The translations under genes and the position numbers were made by a program. Below, one piece after another: positions 1-10,462 of a stretch of 64,000 nt of DNA (position 1 is the first letter of the stretch; every line of letters starts with the position of its first letter). Source of the stretch: Sarcocystis neurona. Its lineage: Eukaryota > Apicomplexa > Conoidasida > Eucoccidiorida > Sarcocystidae. The stretch spans positions 248,001-312,000 of the forward strand of contig KL647326.1 in assembly GCA_000727475.1 (NCBI GenBank). The letters are read 5' to 3'. The notes beneath the pieces are model-generated. The model saw nothing but the letters and a program-made list of their open reading frames with translations, was not told the origin of the DNA and ran no database searches.

Positions 1-33
1 GCGTGAATCGGCGGAAACGGCGGGCTGCTGCTC
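1..33 (-). CDS. Possible further exon of the Rab GGTase alpha gene (partial)
   Basis: Read on the minus strand, a pyrimidine-rich stretch ending in TAG (positions 34-36) is followed at 33 by an open stretch starting with GAG CAG CAG. This looks like a splice acceptor followed by Gln-rich coding sequence, in the same direction as the prenyltransferase gene to its right. Family members carry conserved sequence after the fifth PFTA repeat that is missing from the exons found here, so a continuation to the left is expected. Only 33 bases are visible, so homology cannot be judged. Confidence 0.25.
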
Positions 34-1137
34 CTACGAAACGGAAGGGAGGACGCGCATCTTCTACGTTGCCTAACAGACACTCGCAAGCACCTCTCTC
101 CCCTATAAATATACACGCGTGTGCAATACCACCAGGTAAATTTCTGCACGAGAGACTACTTCTACCACTTCCCCTGCATTTGTAAACACAAATAAACACA
201 GCGACCTTTAATTACAGAGAGAGTGACATCACCTGCTTCTCTCCCCCTGTGTGTGTGTGTGTCTCTCTCTCCATACACATATATATATATATGTGTATGT
301 CTATCGGGAGGGTTTCTCTCCCTCTCTGTCGCTGTCTCCATATATATATATATATGTGTATGTCTATATATATATAAATGTAGGTGGAGAGCGTAACACC
401 ACCTGTTTCTCTCTCTCTCTCTCTGTCTGTGTCTCTCTCCATATATATATATATGTGCATATATATATATATATGTGTATGTCTATAGGAAGGCTTTCTC
501 TGCCTCTCTCTCTCTCCATATATATATATATATATATGTGTGTCTATCGCGAGGGTTTCTCTGCCTCTCTCTCTCTCTCCATATATATATATATATGTAT
601 ATATATACGTGTATGTCCTTATATATATATACATGTCTGTGGAGGGCGTAACACCACCTGTTTCTCTCTCTCTCTGTCTCTCTCTATATACGTACATACA
701 AATATATACATATATATACATATATATATACACACATTTATATATATACATATATACATATGTATATACATATACATATATATACATATATATGTAGAGG
801 GAGTGACAGCACCTATCTCTCTCTCTTGCTAAATATGTATATATATGTATGTGGGGAGAGTGCCACCCTCTGTTTCTCTCTCTCTCTATAGATATACATA
901 CGTATACACATGTATGTAGAGAGAGAGCGACACCACCTGTCTTTCTATTCTCTCTTTACAGATACATATGTATACATACATATGTAATACGCTGTGGAAG
1001 AGTGGCATGTATGCGCGTGTGTGTCGGGGAGAAAAGCTGGGACGAATACGTGGAGAAGTTTTGTGGGAGGGCACGGTACATTCTCAGGAGTGGTTGAGAA
1101 GGGCTTTTTGTTTGACTTGTGTGGCAGCAGCACGTTT
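34..1137. repeat. TA/CT-rich repeat block with two alternating core motifs
   Basis: No gene is supported here. From about 212 the sequence alternates (TA)n runs with pyrimidine tracts. One core, resembling ACACCACCTGTTTCTCTCTC, recurs near 230, 395, 650, 803, 860 and 925. A second, resembling TCTATCGGGAGGGTTTCTCT, recurs near 300, 483 and 543. Open frames here give only Tyr/Ile/Ser/Leu low-complexity peptides on both strands and are not coding. Confidence 0.75.
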
Positions 1138-1884
1138 CTACGAATACTCATATATATACATAGCAAGTGCATGCGCGTGATAGAGAGAGAGGGACAGAGA
1201 TAGTGAGGGCCACACACACGTATACGAAGGGTGGGACTCACAAGATCGGGTGTTACACGTCTTCATAGACGGCGACGCAAAGTTTTCTCCATATTTTCTC
1301 TCTTCCTTTTTTCCTGCTGCAATTGCTGCTTCCGCTGCTGCTGCTGTTTCCGCTTCTGCTGCTTCGGCTGCTGCCGTCTCTTCTTCTTCTGCGGAGTCGT
1401 GGAGGAGCAGCAGGTGGCAGCTGCTTGCCTCGTCTTCGATACAGCACGGCAGTGAGAAGTGAAGAAGAAGCACCAGCACGCCCTCACAGTCTGCTGTCCT
1501 TTCTTCTGCTGCTGTTTCTCCCACTTCCTCCTCTTCTTCTTCTCCGCCTCCTCCTTCATCTTCTCTTTGGTGTTGTTGTTGGGCAGCAGCAGCCGCAGGT
1601 GCTGCAGCAGCAGTGAAATGCGCGGCAGCGACACCAGCAGCAGTAGCAGATCGCGGAGGAGCAGGGGGTGCAGCAGCAACAGGAGAATGAGAAGACACGC
1701 CTTCTCTCCGGCTGCTTCGCTGCTGCTGCTGCTGTTCGAGGGGGAAGGATGAGAACGAGGAGCACAAGGAGAGAGAGGTAACAGCAAGCAGCCGAGGCGC
1801 AGGCCAGCCGCGCTCGTGTAGGCGCAGCAGCAGCACGTCGTACGCGTTCCACAGGCTCTGGTCTATAGGATCCGTATACAACCC
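1138..1884 (-). CDS. RABGGTA: Rab GGTase alpha, exon 3 (end uncertain)
   Basis: The acceptor CTGCAG is followed in phase 0 by GGG TTG TAT ACG GAT CCT, giving LYTDPIDQSLWNAYDVLL, the fifth PFTA repeat with the diagnostic TDPxDQS. Downstream the frame becomes Ala/Glu/Gln-rich and then runs into CT/TA simple sequence that ends at a stop at 1138. That last part is probably not coding. A GTGTAA donor after 1259 is one possible true exon end, which would lead to an exon at or beyond the left edge. Confidence 0.6.
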   Translation of the reverse strand, partial: GLYTDPIDQSLWNAYDVLLLRLHERGWPAPRLLAVTSLSLCSSFSSFPLEQQQQQRSSRREGVSSHSPVAAAPPAPPRSATAAGVAAAHFTAAAAPAAAAAQQQHQREDEGGGGEEEEEEVGETAAEERTADCEGVLVLLLHFSLPCCIEDEASSCHLLLLHDSAEEEETAAAEAAEAETAAAAEAAIAAGKKEERKYGENFASPSMKTCNTRSCESHPSYTCVWPSLSLSLSLYHAHALAMYIYEYS

Positions 1885-4800
1885 CTGCAGAGAATCACAC
1901 GGGCGCACACACAGCAAAAAGTACGGCAGCAGTAACATCGGCAGCAAAAGTAGCAGCAGCAAACGCAGCAACGGCAAGAGTAGCGGTAGAAGCACGGACA
2001 GCAGCAGCAGCGGATGCAGCAGTAGCAGCAGCAAAAGCAGCAGGAGCGGAAAGCAGCAGCGCCGCACGCAGAGTCTGGCGACGGAAGCACGAGCAGCAGG
2101 AGTCAGCAGAGCAGCAGCCGCAGCCATGTTAAAGCGCAGGGGCACCAGCTGGTAGGCGAGTTGCGGGGAGGGAAGTGAGCGGCAACACACAGCGATGAGA
2201 AGCTGCTGGAGGTGGCAGCTCCCGCAAGACTGAAGCCCGGTGCCGCAGCAGCAGCCGCACTCCCTGCAATTTCGAGGCAGCAGCAGCAGCGGCAGACACA
2301 CACAGCGCGCGATAGGGGCAGTGGCAGTTTGCCGCCGCTCCGAGCAGCAGCAGGGCAGCACATTGATAGCATATGTTATCAGGAGACGATTTCTCCTGTT
2401 CCTGCAAGCCTCTGCCGTCTGCTGCTCCGACTTCATCGAGACTGTCCCCCCCTGCGGCTCCCGTTTGTCCTCACGTTGCTGCCTGCTGCTGTTGCTGTCT
2501 GCTGCTGTTGCTGTCTGCTGCTGTTGCTGTCTGCCGCTGTAGCTGTCTGCTGCTGTAGCTGTCTGCTGCTGTGGCTGTCTGCTGCTGTGGCTGTCTGCTG
2601 CTGTTGCTGTCTGCAGGTGTGTAAGGTGCCACGGCTCCTAGTTGTCTTCTCCTTCCTCTCTGCTTGCTGTGTGCGAGAATGTGTTCTACGTCTCTGCTGC
2701 CCATGTAGGTGCTGCCACACAACCAAGTGCTGCTTCCCACGTAGCCGCTGCGTTCCTGATGGCCGCTCCGGACAGTCAGCAGCTGCGGCTGCATGGCTAG
2801 CAACGGCTGCATACGCAGCCACTGCTGTGCAACGAGCCGTCGGCGGCCATTTGCAGCAAAAACCCGTCCTGCTGCTGCTGCTGCTTGTCTACGGCCACCT
2901 GCTGCGACTCTTTCCTGTTGCTATGTGGCGAGTTGCTGCGACCTCCTCCTGGAAGACAGGCCCGTTCTTCCTCTTCCTATGTGTAACAAACGCTGTGCCG
3001 TTGTTCGCTGCTGCTGCAGACCCCTTCCTCGTATCAGTCCTGCGGCGTCCCTGCCCGGCACTGCAGCTTATTTATTTCTGCTCGTGCAGCAGCTGCTGCT
3101 GCTCTGGGAGGGCTGCTGCGAGTGTGGGATACGCTAGTGCTGCTCCTGCTGCTGTTCCGCGGGGCTGCTGCTGCTGTGAAGGAGGCTGCTGTAAAGGAGG
3201 GTCCTGCTGCTGTGAAGCAGGCTGTTGATGCTACTTCTGCTGCCGCTCCAGCTGCGTCTTACTTGCCAGAGCCAGTCCAGCTCTGCCTGCACGAGTTCGA
3301 GTGCGCCAAGCGGCGGGTCCTGCTGCGGCTGCGTCTCTTGCTGCTGCTCCTGCTGCTGCGACGGGGCAGAAGAAGAAGAAGGTCCGGGTTGAAAGAGCTG
3401 CTGCAGCCGGTAGTGCCAAGCAGAGTAGTTGCTTATATCTGCATTTATCAATCTCTGAGTCAAATCTAGCGTGCTGCTGCAGCTGTCGGTCGTCTTTCGC
3501 CTCCTGCTGTTGCTGCTGTTGAAGGACGAGCGGCTGCTGTTGCTGTCCTTCGAGATGAACAGCCACTGCGATGTAAACGATTTCACTGCTTGCTGCTCCT
3601 GCCATGAGTCCTGCTGCTGCTGCTGTTGGTCTTGCTCTTGTTCTTGCTGCTGTCCCTCTTGTTCGTGCTGCTGCTGCTGGTGTTCGTGCTGCTGCTGCTT
3701 CTCCTCGTTCTCTTGCCGTGATGGCTCCTGCTGTCGCGCTCGCTCCTGCTGCTGCTCTTGCTGCTGACCCTGCTGTTGCTGCTTTGCAACGGGAGAGTTT
3801 CCTGCAGCTCCTGCGGCAAAGAACGCCACACAGGGCAGGTAATCAACCCGCTTCAACCAAGTAGACGACGGTCCGTTTCCCTCGCAAGATGTACTTCCCC
3901 ATGCAACAAATACACGCGCACTTCTTCACTGCAAATATATACATATACACACGCATGCAGAAGTAAACACACATGCAGCTGCTGTCCCTCCCTTTCTCTC
4001 CACGCATAGGTATACTTATATATATGTTTAGTACTGATACATGGGCAAATATGCTGCACTTGCAAATACATATTTACGTATATATATATATGTACTTATA
4101 CGTAGAGAGGTAAACGTATATATATATATATATGTGTATCGATATACGCCTGTACGAAAGGCAGACCTTCCGTCTTTAAGCGAGTGCATGTAGAGCCGGC
4201 ACTACGTATGTGTTAGTCGACGTACAGCAACTTATACACCTGGCCACTCCATACCACTATCTACCTATCTATATACATATATGTAAGCACGTGATATATA
4301 TATACATATACATATATATATGTATATATAGATCTACACACGTACGTAGTGACATTTCTGTCTGTTTCTCTGTCTTTCGATATTCAAAGGCACCTGAATA
4401 CATATACATACATATATACATTTACATATATATATGGATATACGCCTTTCTCTCTTTATATATGCATGCGCTATATTTACATGTATGATAAATCTACACA
4501 AGTACGTAGTGACATTTCTGTCTGTCCCTCTGTATTTCTCTCGGAGTTTATAACAGCTACATATATACGTACGTAACCTGCGTAGGTAGCTGTACACATC
4601 TACGCATGCAGCAATACACAGACATCGACGTGCATGCGCTTCTGTCCATATATATATATATATGTATACAGATACATATAAAGCTACATGCACGTATATA
4701 GACGGAGAACTGAAAGTGGGATGAGATTCATATATATATATATATGTACACACACATCTATACCTACGGGCTCATACATATATACATAGGTATATTATAT

Positions 4801-7316
4801 TTACATGCACGTAAATAGACAGAGGACTGAAGACCGACCAGATTTACATACATATATATATATACCTGCGCACTGATATATACTTATGTATATGTATATA
4901 CTGAAAGGTATATACATCTATGTTAGACAGAGAACTAGAGCAGAACGAGACTTACATATACGTATATGCGTATACACCTACGCTCCGATATATATATATA
5001 TATATGTAGCTACACGCATGTATGTAGACAGGGAATCAAAGAGGAGGCAAGCTTTACACATATATGTATATACCTGCGCACGGACGTATGTATATATATA
5101 TACATATATAGCTACCTGGGTGTATATAGAGAACGAATCGAAGTGACACAAGCTGTATATACATATATATATATATATATATACGTATACCGACGCTCTT
5201 ATATATATTTGTATATGTATATATATAAGGAGATACACGTATGTGTGTGCATACAGACAGCCACACATATATGTAGGAAGTGATGAGTATGTGACTGTAG
5301 CGCTGTGAGGAGAAGCGCGGCCACGTCCACGCAGACAGATAGACACCTCGTCGCGTGTATTCGTTCAAGAATATACGTATATGTAGACGTGAGTAGGTAT
5401 ATATTCCGTCCGCGCATGCCCTGCGGCTTAAAATGTGGGCTTCTCTCACGTTTTGCTGCTGCAGCAGCAGAGAAGGCAGCTGCCCAGGAGAGCAGCATCT
5501 GCCTGTACTGCCAGCAGTGGTAGTTCCTATTGTCGCTATCGCTGGGCTGCTGCAGAAGCTCGGCGCATGCAGCTAGCTGCTGCTGCAGCAGCGCTGCTGC
5601 TGCTTCTAGTCGACGACTGCTGCTCTCGGTCCAGCTGCAGCCGGACAACAGGTACTGCTCCTCTGCATCACCTAGCAACTCCTTGCCTTCTGCTGCTGCT
5701 GCAGCAATGCCGCCTGCTGCTCCTGCTGCCTCTTCTCTGCCTGCGCCGGCTTCTGCAGCAGCGCGCGAAGAGGCCGTCGCAGCAGCAGCTGCAGCAGCGG
5801 CGGCAGCGCAGTGTGCGTCGTCGCCTTCTTCCTCTGACTGCACGGCTGCAGCAGGTCGCGAAGGAAGAGGAGGAGGAAAGGGCGAAGAAGCAGCAGCAGC
5901 GCGCGCCTCTCGAAAGTGGGCCAGCTGCCGCTGTCCTTCCTCCTCCTCCTCGCACTCGTCGCCCTGCCGGTAAAATCGCTGCTGCCGCTGCTGCCCTTCC
6001 TGCTGCTGCCCTTGATGCTGCTGTCCTTGCTGCTGCTGTCCTTGCTGCTGCTGCTGGTGCCTCAGTGTGCGTCGCAGCAACACTTCGGGCAGCGACTCGG
6101 CAGAAGAGAGAGAGAAAGAGGAGGGAGAGGACAACGGGGAGGAAGAGCAGAAGCGGCAGCGTGAAGGAAATGCCAGGGCAGCAGCCAAGCGCCCCACGAC
6201 CCAGGCGAGGTGCAGCCACACGCAGTACGCCTTGCTGCAGAAGGGAAGAGTCTCCTCTACGCGGCGCAACTCGCCCTGCAGCAGCTGCTGCTCGAATTGC
6301 TGCACCGCCTCACAGGCGTCACACCCTGCTCCTGCTGCTTCCCGGCTTGCGGCTGCCGCTGCTCTATCGGAGTCGCTGCTCGCTGCTGCTGCCGTACCTG
6401 CGGAGCAGGTACCTGTGGGGTATGCCGTTGTTGCTGCTGCTGCGTTTGTGGGGTATGCTGTTGCTGCTGCGTCTGTGGGATCTGCTGTTGCTGCTGCGTC
6501 TTTGGGATCTGCTGTTGCTGCTGCGTATGTCGGGTCTGCTGTTGCTGTTGCTGCTGTACCCTGTGCTGGAGCTGTTGACAAGTCTGTTGCGGCTTCTTCT
6601 GGACCCTTACTCAGGCTGACGCCAGCGGCAGTGAGACAGCTGACAGACGTAACGAGGTTGCTGTTGCTGTTGCTGCTGCCGCTGCTGCTGCTGCTTCTGT
6701 GGGGGTGGACGTGCGTGCTGCTGGTCTTGCACAAGACGGCAGCAGCTGAAAGCTGCCCTTCAATTCTTCGACGCTTCTGCAAATCTGCTGCTATCTGTGC
6801 TTCTGTGCCTCTCGACTTCGTCGACTTCTCCTCCCCCTTCCCCTCCTCTGCTCCTCTCTCTTCTCCTTCTGCTTCTTCAGCAGCAGCAGCATCAAAGCAG
6901 GACGCCTGCGCCCTGGCGCGGCTCTGCTGTTGACGCTGCTGCTGCTGCTGCTCTTGCCGCTGCTGCTGCTCTTGCTGCTGCTGCAACTCCTGCTGCTGTT
7001 GCTCTTGCTGTTGCTGCGTTTGCGGTCGCTGCTGGTGCTGCTGTTGTCCCCGCTGCCGTTGTTGCTGCAGCAGCAACTTGTGCTTGGCGAAGACTTGAAG
7101 AATAGCAAGTCTGCGGTACGTCCAGAGAGCAGCCATTTCTGGCGCAAACTCGAGCAGCCGACCCGCAGCAGCAAAGTTTTCAGGTGTATAGACACCCCGC
7201 AGTTTCTGCTGCAGCAGGTGCTGGAGCAGCAGCAACCCCCGCTTCACCTTCTCCCGCTGCTCCTCCCTTTCCTCCGCCGACAAGTCACTGCGGGACTTCC
7301 TTGATACTCCATGCAT
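1138..7316 (-). CDS. RABGGTA: Rab geranylgeranyltransferase (GGTase-II) alpha subunit, 3 exons, 3' end uncertain
   Basis: The alpha subunit pairs with the beta subunit in the cytosol and, with Rab escort protein, attaches geranylgeranyl groups to C-terminal cysteines of Rab GTPases. Exons: complement(5450-7316), (3263-3810) and (1138-1884); the junctions are phase 1 and phase 0. The start MHG followed by basic and acidic residues matches the usual family N terminus. Five PFTA-type repeats are visible in order: LWTYRRLAI, YCVWLHLAWVVGRL, NYHCWQYRQMLL, NYSAWHYRLQQLF and the diverged QSLWNAYDVLL. The spacer ALELVQ before the last repeat and the TDPxDQS motif are characteristic of this family. 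Long Gln/Ala/Ser insertions between repeats give about 1,050 aa, against roughly 570 in animals. The C terminus after the fifth repeat looks like intron read-through, so the true end is probably elsewhere. Farnesyltransferase alpha is less likely because of the MHG start and TDPxDQS. Confidence 0.85.
1885..3262 (-). other. Intron 2 of Rab GGTase alpha, CAG/CTG-rich
   Basis: A GT-AG intron with donor GTAAGA (3262) and acceptor CTGCAG (1890-1885). It holds triplet repeats in both orientations. The part next to the acceptor (about 1900-2110) is CTG-rich in the sense of the gene. A tandem array with a CTGCTGTTGCTGT-like unit lies at about 2488-2615. Long open frames on both strands here are products of the triplet repeat. 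Confidence 0.7.
3263..3810 (-). CDS. RABGGTA: Rab GGTase alpha, exon 2
   Basis: The acceptor CCGCAG precedes GAGCTGCAGG. The two leading bases complete the Arg codon left open by exon 1 and the frame then reads AAGNSPVAK. A Gln/Glu-rich insertion (about 60 residues) and a Ser-rich stretch lead into the fourth PFTA repeat, INADISNYSAWHYR. This matches the family motif closely and is followed by ALELVQAELDWLWQ. The exon ends in phase 0 at CAA before GTAAGA (3262-3261). Confidence 0.85.
3811..5449 (-). other. Intron 1 of Rab GGTase alpha, (TA)n-rich with a diverged minisatellite
   Basis: A GT-AG intron with donor GTGAGA at 5449 and acceptor CCGCAG at 3816-3811. It is dominated by TATATA/TACGTA sequence. 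A diverged unit of about 100-118 bp, anchored by TAGACAGAGAACT-like cores, recurs near 4699, 4817, 4925, 5025 and 5127. A second pair of copies (TCTACACA.GTACGTAGTGAC) lies near 4332 and 4492. No gene is seen within it. Confidence 0.75.
5450..7316 (-). CDS. RABGGTA: Rab GGTase alpha, exon 1
   Basis: This exon begins at ATG 7316 and ends in ...GCAAAAC before a GTGAGA donor (5449-5448), leaving phase 1. It encodes about 622 residues. The N-terminal ~70 residues are well conserved and include the first PFTA repeat (LWTYRR). They are followed by a Gln-rich block, an Ala/Thr-rich block, the second repeat (YCVWLHLAW), an Ala-rich insertion and the third repeat (NYHCWQYRQ). The open frame continues past the donor into (TA)n-derived Tyr/Ile/His peptide, which marks the start of the intron. 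Confidence 0.85.
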
Positions 7317-10131
7317 CTTGCTGCTGTATATATATACTTAGGTGTCCTATATATATACACATACATGTACATATATAGTATGCGCATATCTCTATCTAGC
7401 GAGCAAACAAATATATTGGGAGGGAATAGAGAGACACATTCGATGGCCCATATTTCAGTCTCTCTCTCTCTTTTGTCTACATACACGTATATATGTGTAT
7501 ATATATATATGTATATATGTGAGCAGATAGATAGACGCATCTGTTGCCGATAGCAGCAGCAGTAGCAGACGAAGCGAGCGTTATTGCCTTCCTTTCATAT
7601 ATATGCGGCCTCTGTATACACACAGGAAGCGCTGCATTCGTTTCTCTCGTGCTAGGACGTATATATGTAGTCTGTCTATATATATATATATGAATGGATA
7701 GGTTAGCAGCAGAAGAAGCACAGGTCCGGCAACAACTAGCTGCTGCTGTTTTGTGAACAGCTGCGCACCAGCAAGGACGCCACACCTGCTGCGGCGTGGT
7801 GGTCGTCCTCTCTCTTCTCCTCTGCAGTAAATTTATGAAGAGCTGCTACTCCACGCAGGCACTGGTGACTCGCCAGATAAAACTGCAAGTAACTTTCTCT
7901 CCCTCACACATATACACAGATATTCCTGTGTAGACATCTACACCGTATACGTGTCGAGCCTCTGGCAAATAGCAGCTGCAACAGCAGCAGCACATAACAG
8001 CTGCGACAGCAGCAGCAGAACCTGCTGCCGCTTCTTCGCCGCTGCTGCGAGCCTCCTATCGTCGGTGTACCCCTTGCTGCGTCTTCTCTGTCGTGCTGTT
8101 GCCGCAGCGAATCCGCTGCTGCTGCTCTTCTTCTTCCTGCTGCTGCTGCTCTTCGTGGCGTGTCTTCCCGCGGCGAGTGTGGAAATTTCCACAAGGCGCC
8201 ACTGCACACGCCAGAGCCGTCGCTCCGCTGCGGAGCTCTTCCTCCTCTGCTTCTGCTGTGCGCGCACCAAGTGCCGCGGCAGCAGCAGCAGCAGCGACAG
8301 CAACAGCAGCAGTGACAGCAGCACCAGCAGGAGTGGCAGCGGCGGCAGCAGGAGTGACTTCAGCAGCAGCGCGAGTGACAGCAGCAGCAACTTCTACAGG
8401 TTCTCCACCAGCTGACGACCGCAGCAACTGCGGCAGCAACTTCACCCGCAGCAGCAACAGCACTGCAGCTGCAACTCCAACAGCAGCCGCGTCACCAGCG
8501 ACAGCGAACAGACGACAAGCAGCTGCAGCAGGAACAGCAGGAAGAGCAGCAAATCGAGCCTCCCTCTCTATGTTGACCCAGCAGCAATCCCACGTAAGAA
8601 GACGCCAGGTTACGTACGTACGCTACAGAGACAAGCACCCACTTTTCCGGCAGCAGCACACGACACGACGGGCTAACGAAAAGGAAGGAGAGGAAAAGGA
8701 GGAGGGAAAGGGAGAAAGAAAAGGAGGCAGAAAGACATGTGAGGAGAGTGCGCGCATGTTGTAGATTATTACTGCCTTTGTCTTGAGAAATCGATGCGGC
8801 GCGAGTCAACCAGCAGCAGCTGCAACAAATACACCCCACCTGCACTACCCTGGTGTGTAGCCGCTGCAGCAGCAGCAACAGTAAGTGAACGTGCTGGTGC
8901 TGCTCGGGCTCTGCTGCTGCAGCCTGCGGCAGCACCACTGCGTGAGACGTGGCAGCAGCAACAGCTGGCGCTCTACCGCAGCAGACACGGTGAAACAGGA
9001 GCAGCAGCGCCAGCACGTTGGACAAGAAGGAGCAGCAAGCGCGGGCATGCCGCATGCACCAGAGGGGGCTGCTCTTCCGCCATGCCACGCGCGAGCGCCG
9101 TAACTGAACCGTCGGCAAAAAGGAAGACAGCAGGAACAACCGTAGTGTTGTTGTCTGCTGGCTTCGACTTGCGCTTCTCTTCTTCCTCGACGGCGAGATT
9201 CTTATGCCGTCACTTCTTTGTCAGGAAACTTTCTGCTTCTCCATCGCCTCCCCGTCCACACACGCCGGCAGCCGCGGGCGCGGAAGGCGTAGCAGCAACT
9301 TTTCCTGCGGCGGCAGCAGCAGCAGGTGCTGCAGCAGCATCGATAGGAGCAGCAGCAGCAGCAGCACGCCGAGCTACGAGATGGCCACGGGGAAGGAGAG
9401 ATGTGGAAGACGCGCCTAATAAAGTAGCCAGAAGTGGAACTGTCTACAGCGAGCAGCAGCCACGCACTGCGACTCGAATTTTCCCGCCCGGCGCGGAGAT
9501 TACCAGCAGAAGAGCCCGCTTCCTTGGGGTAGTTCGCTTCAGGACCGGCAGCAGAGTCTCGGCGCACAACTGCATTTTCTTCTGCTACTCCGCACCGCTG
9601 CTGCAGGCACCTCGTCCCCCCCGCAGCAGAAGAAGCATCCGCAGTGCCGCCGCTAGCAGCAGGAGCAGCAACAACGGAGGCGTCCGTCGAAACGGCAGAC
9701 TCGGCAGCAAGACGAAGGGGGAAGGGCGAGCTGCAGCAGGAAGCAGCAGGGCCGCAGCAGAAGGAAGCCACAGGAAGCACTAGGGGAGCGGCAGGAAGCA
9801 GCAGGGCAGCAGCAGGAAGCAGCAGGGCAGCAGCAGGGCCGCAGCAGGAGGAAGCCACAGGAAGCACTAGGGCAGCAGCAGGAAGCAGCAGGGCAGCAGC
9901 AAGAAGCAGCAGGGGAAGGCAGGACGAGATAGCAGCAGCAAGAAGCAACAGGGCAGCAACAGGAGCCCGTACGAGGTGCAGCAGCAGCAGGAGGAGAGAA
10001 TTGACTTCATCGAGCATCGCGGGGCGGGTCGGGACCGGGAGGAAGAAGCAGCAGCAGCAGCTGAAGGAGAGCAGCAGCAGCAATAACGCAAGCGTGTGTA
10101 TTTTGTTTGTTTGCGGCAGCATACAGACAAC
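7317..10131. other. Head-to-head intergenic region with TA and CAG repeats
   Basis: This stretch separates the divergently transcribed Rab GGTase alpha and TIM23 genes. It contains (TA)n around 7327-7710, imperfect CAG/CTG repeats at about 7970-8560 and 8805-9400, and a tandem duplication at 9751-9924. Long plus-strand frames (for example 8794-9783 and 9644-10141) are Ala/Ser/Gln-rich and show no recognisable domain. I do not call a gene, although a CAG-rich 5' UTR or upstream non-coding exon of TIM23 is possible. Confidence 0.6.
9751..9924 (+). repeat. 87-bp tandem duplication, CAG-type
   Basis: Two copies begin at 9751 and 9838. Each starts with GCCGCAGCAG and contains AAGCCACAGGAAGCACTAGGG followed by GGCAGCAGCAGGAAGCAGCA-type repeats. 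The period is a multiple of three, so the open frame is kept as a 29-residue peptide repeat, but no protein family is recognised. Confidence 0.8.
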
Positions 10132-10462
10132 ATGGGACTGACTTCGTCAGAAGATGACTACTTACAGCGAGGTGGGGTAGACCCGGCGTTTCTGCCTGGG
10201 GCAACGCAGCAGCAGCAGCTCGGACGAGCAGCAGCCGCTCAGAGTTTGCTGCTGGGAGGAGGGGCGGCTCCCACCTATGGCCACGGTGCAGGAGAGCCGT
10301 CCCTTCACGGGGCGCCTTCTCCGGCTGCTGCCGTCGGCAAGCCGTTGCTCTTCTCTTCTCCTGCAGCTTCTCCTCGGTATACAGAAGAACTCTATCTTAA
10401 CGGCTACGGCCGCGCGTTCGGGGAAAAAATTACCTATTCTGCTGGGCTTTCCTATGCCACAG
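10132..10462 (+). CDS. TIM23: TIM23, exon 1
   Basis: The ATG at 10132 (MGLTSSEDDYLQ) is preferred over the in-frame ATG at 10096, because the latter adds only a low-complexity peptide from T/G-rich sequence. The exon encodes a Gln/Ala/Gly/Pro-rich N terminus, then FGEKITYSAGLSYATG, which opens the first membrane helix. It ends ACAG before the donor GTGCGT (10463), phase 1. Confidence 0.82.

Noticed and set aside
212..832. Long overlapping frames on both strands rich in Tyr, Ile, Ser and Leu
   Set aside because: Direct translation of (TA)n and (CT)n repeats; open on both strands, with no domain.
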